This document shows positions 59,195 through 64,000 of a stretch of 64,000 nt of DNA, in pieces (the first letter of the stretch is position 1; every line of letters starts with the position of its first letter). The notes beneath the pieces were generated by a model. It searched no databases, was not told the DNA's origin, and worked only from the letters and a program-made list of their open reading frames with translations. The stretch comes from an uncultured Clostridia bacterium (lineage in GTDB: Bacteria > Bacillota > Clostridia > Christensenellales > Borkfalkiaceae): positions 1-64,000 of the forward strand of contig CAKQSB010000009.1 of NCBI GenBank assembly GCA_934271735.1. The letters are read 5' to 3'. A program made the position numbers and the translations under genes.

Positions 59195-61630
59195 ATGGAT
59201 ATGAAAGCCGTTGAGGCAAAATGGCAACAGAAATGGGAAAAAGAAAAGCTTTATAATTTCAACAAGAAAAACATCGACAAAAAGTTTTACTGTCTCGAAA
59301 TGTTTTCTTACCCTTCCGCTTCCAAGCTGCATCTCGGTCACTGGTATAACTACGGACTTACCGACAGCTTCGCGAGATACAAAAAAATGAAAGGTTACGA
59401 GGTTTTCGAGCCGATGGGATTTGACGCGTTCGGTCTCCCCGCCGAAAACTACGCTATCAAAACGGGCGTCCACCCCGAGGAATCGACGCTTGAAAATATC
59501 GCGACAATGGAAGGTCAGCTCAAAAAAATGGGCGCGATGTTCGACTGGTCGGCGGAAATCAAAACATGTATGCCCGACTATTACAAATGGACGCAATGGC
59601 TTTTCCTTAAACTTTACGAAAACGGACTTGCGTACAGAAAAGAAGCTCCCGTAAACTGGTGTCCGAGTTGCAACACCGTACTTGCGAACGAGCAGGTTAC
59701 GGACGGACGTTGCGAAAGATGCGGAACGCAGGTCGTTAAACGCGACCTTACGCAATGGTTTTTCCGCATAACAAAATACGCCGAAGAACTTCTCGATAAA
59801 CTCGACGGACTCGACTGGCCCGAAAAAACCAAAGCTATGCAGAGAAACTGGATAGGCAAATCCACGGGCGGCGAAATAATTTTCAAAACCGAAAGCGGAG
59901 ACGAATTCAAAGTTTTCACCACGCGCGCGGACACGCTTTTCGGCGTTTCGTATGTAGTTCTCGCCCCCGAACATCCGCTTGTCAAAAAGTTGATGACGAA
60001 GGACAGAGAAGCCGACGTTTTGCGTTATATCGAAGAGACTTCCAAGACGGACGAAATCGAACGTCTTTCCACCGCTCGCGAAAAAACGGGCGTCTTCATC
60101 GGAGCTTACGCGATAAATCCCGTTACGGGCAACAAAGTTCCCGTTTACGCGGCGGATTACGTTTTGTATTCTTACGGAACGGGCGCGGTTATGGGCGTTC
60201 CCGCTCACGACGCGAGAGACTTCCTCTTTGCGAAAAAGTATGATCTTCCCGTGAACGTGGTTATTCATAACCCGCACGGCGAAACCATTCTCCCCTACAC
60301 GGATGACGGCGTTCTGGTAAACAGCGCGGAATACGACGGGCTTACTTCCGAAGAAGGCAGAAAGGCGATTTTAAACAGGCTTTTCTCCGAATCGAAAGGT
60401 CAGCACAAAGTAAATTACAGACTTCGCGACTGGCTCGTTTCCCGTCAGAGATACTGGGGCGCGCCTATTCCCGTTATTCACTGCGAAAAATGCGGAGCAG
60501 TTCCCGTGCCTTACAAAGATCTTCCCGTACTTCTTCCGAAAAACGTGGAATTCAGACCGGACGGCAAATCCCCGCTTGCAAAATGCGAGTCGTTTATGAA
60601 CACGACCTGCCCCAAGTGCGGCGGCAAAGCTCAACGCGACCCCGACACGCTCGACACCTTCGTCTGCTCGAGCTGGTATTATCTGAGATATCCGGACAGC
60701 AAGAACGCGGATATGCCGTTTAACCCCGAAATCATCAACAAAATGCTTCCCGTCGATAAATACGTAGGCGGACCCGAACACGCTTGTATGCACCTTTTAT
60801 ATGCGCGTTTCATAACGAAAGCTTTGAGAGATATGGGATATCTTAACTTCGACGAGCCGTTCAAGTCTCTTACTCATCAGGGAATTATTTTAGGACCTGA
60901 CGGAATGAGAATGAGTAAATCGAGAGGAAACGTCGTTTCCCCGGATTCCTATATCGACACTTACGGTTCGGACGTTTTCAGAATGTATCTGATGTTCGGA
61001 TTCGACTACACCGCAGGCGGTCCGTGGGACGACAACGGAATTAAGTCTTTGGCAAAATTCGTCGAGAGAGCCGAAAGGATTATCGTTAAAACAAGCGGCT
61101 ATAAGCCGATTAACGACAATATTTCGCTCGGAAAGGACGAAAAAGAACTTTTGTATGCAGAGGCTTATTGCGTTAAAAACGTGGACAGAGATATGAACAA
61201 TTTCTCTTTCAATACGGCTATCGCGAGACTTATGGAGTTTGTTACCGCGATTTATAAATACGACGGTATCGAAGGCAGAAACGAAGGTCTTTTGAGAAAA
61301 GTTACCGACACGCTTATTCTTCTTCTCGCTCCCTGCGCTCCGCATTTTGCGGAAGAACTTTGGTCCGAGAGAGGTAACAAGCACTCGGTATTCACCGAAA
61401 GTTACCCTGTTTGCGACGAAAACGCGCTCGTTAAGGACGAAATCGAGCTTGCCGTTCAGTTAAACAGCAAGGTTAAAGCCAAAATCAATGTTTCCAAGGA
61501 CGCTACCGAGGACGAAATCAAAGCTATCGCGCTTGCAAACGAGACCATCGCGAAAATGATCGGCGGAAAAGAAATAGTCAAAGCCGTTGTCGTTAAAGGC
61601 AGACTTGTAAACTTTATAGTCAAAGGCTGA
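59195..61630 (+). CDS. leuS: Leucyl-tRNA synthetase
   Basis: 811 residues, bacterial form. The HIGH motif is KLHLGHWYN, the KMSKS motif is [11 protein letters not shown], and the CP1 editing domain has the threonine-rich stretch ([20 protein letters not shown]). Zinc-type CPSCNTVLA...CERCG and CEKCGAVP...CPKCGG are present. GGAGGAG lies 6 nt before the ATG at 59195. It charges tRNA-Leu. It is transcribed alone, ending at a strong terminator. Confidence 0.97.
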   Translation: MDMKAVEAKWQQKWEKEKLYNFNKKNIDKKFYCLEMFSYPSASKLHLGHWYNYGLTDSFARYKKMKGYEVFEPMGFDAFGLPAENYAIKTGVHPEESTLENIATMEGQLKKMGAMFDWSAEIKTCMPDYYKWTQWLFLKLYENGLAYRKEAPVNWCPSCNTVLANEQVTDGRCERCGTQVVKRDLTQWFFRITKYAEELLDKLDGLDWPEKTKAMQRNWIGKSTGGEIIFKTESGDEFKVFTTRADTLFGVSYVVLAPEHPLVKKLMTKDREADVLRYIEETSKTDEIERLSTAREKTGVFIGAYAINPVTGNKVPVYAADYVLYSYGTGAVMGVPAHDARDFLFAKKYDLPVNVVIHNPHGETILPYTDDGVLVNSAEYDGLTSEEGRKAILNRLFSESKGQHKVNYRLRDWLVSRQRYWGAPIPVIHCEKCGAVPVPYKDLPVLLPKNVEFRPDGKSPLAKCESFMNTTCPKCGGKAQRDPDTLDTFVCSSWYYLRYPDSKNADMPFNPEIINKMLPVDKYVGGPEHACMHLLYARFITKALRDMGYLNFDEPFKSLTHQGIILGPDGMRMSKSRGNVVSPDSYIDTYGSDVFRMYLMFGFDYTAGGPWDDNGIKSLAKFVERAERIIVKTSGYKPINDNISLGKDEKELLYAEAYCVKNVDRDMNNFSFNTAIARLMEFVTAIYKYDGIEGRNEGLLRKVTDTLILLLAPCAPHFAEELWSERGNKHSVFTESYPVCDENALVKDEIELAVQLNSKVKAKINVSKDATEDEIKAIALANETIAKMIGGKEIVKAVVVKGRLVNFIVKG

Positions 61631-61679
61631 TTTTGTGATTTTAATTAAATAGCTATAATATACTTCGAGAATATACTTC

Positions 61680-61719
61680 GAGCCGCCCGAGGCTTTACCT
61701 CGGGCGGCTCTGTTTTTAT
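61680..61719 (+). terminator. Terminator of leuS
   Basis: A 13-bp stem GAGCCGCCCGAGG/CCTCGGGCGGCTC, 5-nt loop, then TGTTTTTAT. Confidence 0.9.
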
Positions 61720-61803
61720 AAATTGTATATTAAAATTAAAAACGCGACATAGCGATAAGCTGATTTTTTTTGCAAAAAAATTGATAACATAAAAACGGAC
61801 GAA

Positions 61804-62145
61804 TTATCCCGCAAGGAAATCCATTCCTTTGAAAATTATGTCGTTTATCACGTCGTTTTTTATACCGTAGTAAATAATTTTCCCTTCCCTTCGGACATTC
61901 ACCGCCCCGACGGAACGCATTATTCTAAGTTGATGCGAAAGGGTGGTCTGATTTATGCCTATCGTAAGAGCAAGATCGGTTACGCACATTTCGGAAACTG
62001 AAAGCGCGCATAGGATTTTCAATCTCGTTTTATCCGAAAAAAGCGAGAAAAAATCGACGAGATCGTCCAGGACTTCCCCGCCCGGGAGATAATCGCCCAC
62101 CATATCGAAAGTCTTTTTATCTATCATCAATGTTGCCGCACCCAT
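61804..62145 (-). CDS. ArsR/SmtB family transcriptional regulator
   Basis: 113 residues from MGAATLMIDKK; AGGAG lies 6 nt upstream. It has a winged helix of ArsR type (DFFSLFSDKTRLKILCALSVSEMCVTDLALTIGINQTTLSHQLRIMRSVGAVNVRREGKIIYYGI, quoted here only as a region, about 30-95). The ELCVCDL-like metal motif is SEMCVTDL with a single Cys, so metal sensing is possible but not of the standard alpha3 (CVCDL) kind. It probably represses its own promoter. The neighbouring small ORF on the other strand starts 179 bp away and may be a target. Confidence 0.87.
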   Translation of the reverse strand: MGAATLMIDKKTFDMVGDYLPGGEVLDDLVDFFSLFSDKTRLKILCALSVSEMCVTDLALTIGINQTTLSHQLRIMRSVGAVNVRREGKIIYYGIKNDVINDIIFKGMDFLAG

Positions 62146-62225
62146 GATTATTCTCCTTTCCGAATCTGATTTACCGGGCAAAAAAACACAAAACAAGAAA
62201 GTTTAGCCCGATATTCTTTACTTTA

Positions 62226-62255
62226 ATTATACTATTTACCCCGAAAGACTGTCAA
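62226..62255 (-). promoter_or_regulatory. Promoter of the arsR-type gene
   Basis: TTGACA, 18 nt, TATAAT on the minus strand, about 80 nt before the start. A divergent TATAAT (62288-62293, plus) lies 33 bp away for the small ORF, so a regulator bound here could act on both. Confidence 0.75.
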
Positions 62256-62323
62256 TAAAACATATAATCGATTTTTGTCGCATAACGTATAATAAAAGAG
62301 AATTTTGTTATATCGGAGGTATT

Positions 62324-62497
62324 ATGAATTCCAACATTGTTCTTTTGGGTTTGCTTTATTTACTGTACGCCGAGGGATATATAAATCTTACGCAAGTTCT
62401 GCTCCTTCTCGCACTTCTTTCGACAACCGTAAACAGCTGCCGCGATTACGACGGCAACAGAAACAACAGCGACGCGAATAATATTTTCAACACCTGA
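62324..62497 (+). CDS. Small hydrophobic protein, 57 residues
   Basis: Starts MNSNIVLLGLLYLLYAEGYI, with one or two hydrophobic segments (4-16 and 22-34), then a hydrophilic end (SCRDYDGNRNNSDANNIFNT). GGAGGT lies 4 nt before the ATG and TATAAT 30 nt before it. No family recognised. The strong translation signals make it a believable gene. It stops 5 bp before the 280-bp inverted-repeat element. Confidence 0.6.
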   Translation: MNSNIVLLGLLYLLYAEGYINLTQVLLLLALLSTTVNSCRDYDGNRNNSDANNIFNT

Positions 62498-62501
62498 TTT
62501 T

Positions 62502-62781
62502 TAGCCGAGCGAGATTCGAACCACATCAAGCCTAAAAGCCGTATTTTTTGCCTGTTTAGGCAAATTTTTGCTTGAAGTACGCCCGGTACGTCTGCGCGAA
62601 TCTTCGCCAAAACCGCCTAAAAAATACAGCTTTAAGGTGCTACGCATTTTAACGGCGATAAATTTAGAAAAATCAAGGCAAACGAACGCAATCATACTAG
62701 ACGTATTATAAGTGAGTTTAACGCCGATTTTGCAAATTTTGCGCCGTTAAAACTTAATGTGGTTCGATTCTCTCTCGGCTA
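62502..62781. repeat. 280-bp nested inverted-repeat element with tRNA-like ends
   Basis: Outer 25-bp inverted repeats (62502-62526 and 62757-62781, two mismatches) both read outward as a tRNA T arm and acceptor end (GTGGTTCGAATC..CTCGGCTA). Inside are two more pairs: AAAGCCGTATTTTTT (62535-62549) with 62619-62633, and TTTTAACGGCG (62647-62657) with 62742-62752. There is no ORF of note. It looks like a miniature mobile element or a folded RNA. Confidence 0.7.
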
Positions 62782-62809
62782 AGCGAACGCTCGCTCGCGC
62801 AAAAAACAA

Positions 62810-62861
62810 CAAAAAAGCCCGTTTCACGAACAAGATTTATCGTCTTATCCGTAAAACGGGC
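62810..62861 (-). terminator. Terminator of the tilS-hpt operon
   Basis: GCCCGTTTTACGGA / TTCGTGAAACGGGC with a loop, followed by six U on the minus strand. Confidence 0.75.
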
Positions 62862-62883
62862 AAAATTATGCCGAATATTAAAA

Positions 62884-63426
62884 TTATTTCTCGTATACTT
62901 CCTTTTTAAGCACGCCGATAAAAGGAATGTTTCTGTAAAGTCCCGCATAATCGAGACCGTAACCCACGACGAACTCGTTTGCGACCTGGAATCCCGTGTA
63001 ATCTATCGGAACGGGGATTTCTCTTCTCGACGGTTTATCCAAAAGAGCGCAAACTTTCACGGATTTCGGCGAACGAGTCGCGAAAAGCTTCAAAAGGCAG
63101 TTCATCGAATATCCGCTATCGATAATATCTTCTACGATTATAACGTCTTTTCCGCCGATTTTTCCGTCGATATCCTTAATGATTTTAACCTCGCCCGTAG
63201 AATTCACGCCTGCGCCGTAGCTCGAAATGGACATAAAATCAACCGTAAGCGGAAGATTGATCTGTCTTACAAGGTCGGTGTAAAACATTATGCTTCCCTT
63301 TAAAACGCCTATCATCGTTGGCGCTTTGCCTTCGTAATCTTTTTCGATCTGCTTCGCAAGTTCGCTTACTCTCGCCTTTATTTCCTCTTCGGAAATAAGA
63401 GTTTTTTCCAATACTTCGTTTAACAT
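62884..63426 (-). CDS. hpt: Hypoxanthine phosphoribosyltransferase
   Basis: 180 residues, normal size. The PRPP-binding motif is DVIIVEDIIDSGYSM, the substrate loop is LKGSIMFYTDL, and VANEFVVGYGLDYAGLYRN is the purine-binding end. It salvages hypoxanthine and guanine to IMP and GMP. AAGGAG lies 6 nt upstream. It follows tilS by 8 bp, a conserved order in Bacillota; the usual next gene ftsH is missing and a terminator follows instead. Confidence 0.96.
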   Translation of the reverse strand: MLNEVLEKTLISEEEIKARVSELAKQIEKDYEGKAPTMIGVLKGSIMFYTDLVRQINLPLTVDFMSISSYGAGVNSTGEVKIIKDIDGKIGGKDVIIVEDIIDSGYSMNCLLKLFATRSPKSVKVCALLDKPSRREIPVPIDYTGFQVANEFVVGYGLDYAGLYRNIPFIGVLKKEVYEK

Positions 63427-63434
63427 AGCTCTCC

Positions 63435-64000
63435 TTAGTTATCGTGTTGTTTACACATATCAGACAATGTACATTGTAACACATTTCTTGTGGTTTTGTC
63501 TACTTTTATCGCGTCGGAAATTTCAATTCCGCAAATAATAAGCACATTTGCCCCGTCGGCAAGAAGCAAAAGCTTATCTCTTTCCCTCGACGGCACTTTT
63601 TTATCTATCAGATAATCTTTGAGTTTTTTCGTTCCTCCGCCGAACTTCCGGAAAACGTCTCCTCCCTTTCTGTTTCTTAAAACCGCAGTATCGGGAATTT
63701 TCAAAAGGTCGGCTATAAGTCGATTATCACCATTTTTCGCACTGTCATTGCCAACAATTTCGAATTTGTATTTTTTGCCCGCGAACTCGTATTCTCCGAG
63801 AGCGAACGGCGTTTCGAAAATAATTTGTTCGTTCGGTTTACCTTTTTCGAACGTTTTATAAAAAGTGATTTTATCGTAATCCTTAACGGCAAAAATATTT
63901 TTCGGCAGCGTTATTTTTTTGCCGTTTTCGGAATTTTTTAAAGAATAGACCGCTTCGCCGTGAATTTTTTCGTAATCTTTTTGTATTCCGAGCTTTTTCA
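63435..64000 (-). CDS. tilS: tRNA(Ile)-lysidine synthase, C-terminal part (cut by window edge)
   Basis: The frame is open from the right edge to the stop at 63435, about 188 residues. The C-terminal substrate-binding domain is recognised from RNRKGGDVFRKFGGGTKKLKDYLIDKKVPSRERD (a region, about 60-95 from the end), typical of TilS. The catalytic PP-loop half lies outside the window. TilS converts the wobble C of tRNA-Ile(CAU) to lysidine. One copy of the dispersed TATAAGTCGATTA element lies in frame here and encodes GDNRLIADLLK. It is upstream of hpt and co-transcribed with it. Confidence 0.9.
   Translation of the reverse strand, partial: KKLGIQKDYEKIHGEAVYSLKNSENGKKITLPKNIFAVKDYDKITFYKTFEKGKPNEQIIFETPFALGEYEFAGKKYKFEIVGNDSAKNGDNRLIADLLKIPDTAVLRNRKGGDVFRKFGGGTKKLKDYLIDKKVPSRERDKLLLLADGANVLIICGIEISDAIKVDKTTRNVLQCTLSDMCKQHDN
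63697..63731 (+). repeat. Dispersed TATAAGTCGATTA element, copy 6, inside tilS
   Basis: CAAAAGGTCGGCTATAAGTC followed by GATTATCAC, matching the intergenic copy at 41.5 kb over about 25 bp. It is in frame within the tilS C-terminal domain. Confidence 0.75.

Overview
The window reads as part of the chromosome of an anaerobic Gram-positive of the Clostridia type (Bacillota). It has consensus sigma-A promoters, strong GGAGG ribosome sites, infC-rpmI-rplT, Rex, an oxygen-sensitive [FeFe] hydrogenase, many iron-sulfur redox proteins, SipW-type secretion, lipoproteins with BspA and InlB-like repeats, and no outer-membrane genes. It is probably an uncultured gut-type clostridium; the genus cannot be fixed from the sequence alone.

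Layout. 0-3.5 kb (minus): infC-rpmI-rplT-TrmH methylase-yebC behind an L20-type attenuator, with infC starting at ATT. 3.5-5.7 kb: a NatAB-like ABC exporter. 5.7-11.6 kb: a more AT-rich secreted-protein operon of two duplicated lipoproteins and a 1401-residue lipase/BspA/InlB-repeat protein. 11.8-13.1 kb: a YjdF-like membrane protein. 13.2-27.3 kb: a fifteen-gene minus-strand run, rex, mdh, fumC, hdrB, hdrC, hdrA, flxD, flxC, flxB, flxA, frdB, frdA, a PQ-loop protein, a 2Fe-2S protein and a [FeFe] hydrogenase. 27.5-36.4 kb: cysK with a palindromic operator, a promoter-to-terminator unit that looks like a non-coding RNA, a 16-plus-repeat LRR lipoprotein with tandem upstream repeats, adenine deaminase, and two RNA-modification enzymes. 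36.4-41.3 kb (plus): a MacB-like ABC transporter, a DUF378 protein, three tRNA genes (two Val, convergent; one Gly) and a TraX-family protein. 41.6-54.5 kb (minus): a nine-gene SipW/TasA-like locus. 54.7-64 kb: an HTH-fused NAD synthetase, an unpaired MazF, YitT, leuS, an ArsR regulator, a small hydrophobic ORF, a 280-bp inverted-repeat element, hpt and the 3' part of tilS.

How the genes work together. The 13-27 kb run encodes the reductive branch oxaloacetate -> malate -> fumarate -> succinate, with a soluble fumarate reductase that has no membrane anchor, embedded in a complete FlxABCD-HdrABC module and followed by a hydrogenase. My inference is a cytosolic flavin-based electron-bifurcating NADH:fumarate system that passes low-potential electrons to ferredoxin and H2. 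The 41-54 kb locus encodes its own ER-type signal peptidase and six exported proteins with SipW-type signals. Five of these carry long beta-helix-like repeats, and they appear to have arisen by duplication in two families. It looks like a TasA-like surface or matrix fibre system and is the best candidate for an undescribed system.

Short repeats run through the window: a TATAAGTCGATTA element (six copies, one inside tilS), GGGCGA/TCGCCC palindromes, tRNA-3'-end-like fragments, and perfect 25-26 bp hairpins that grow out of the 3' ends of both tRNA-Val genes.
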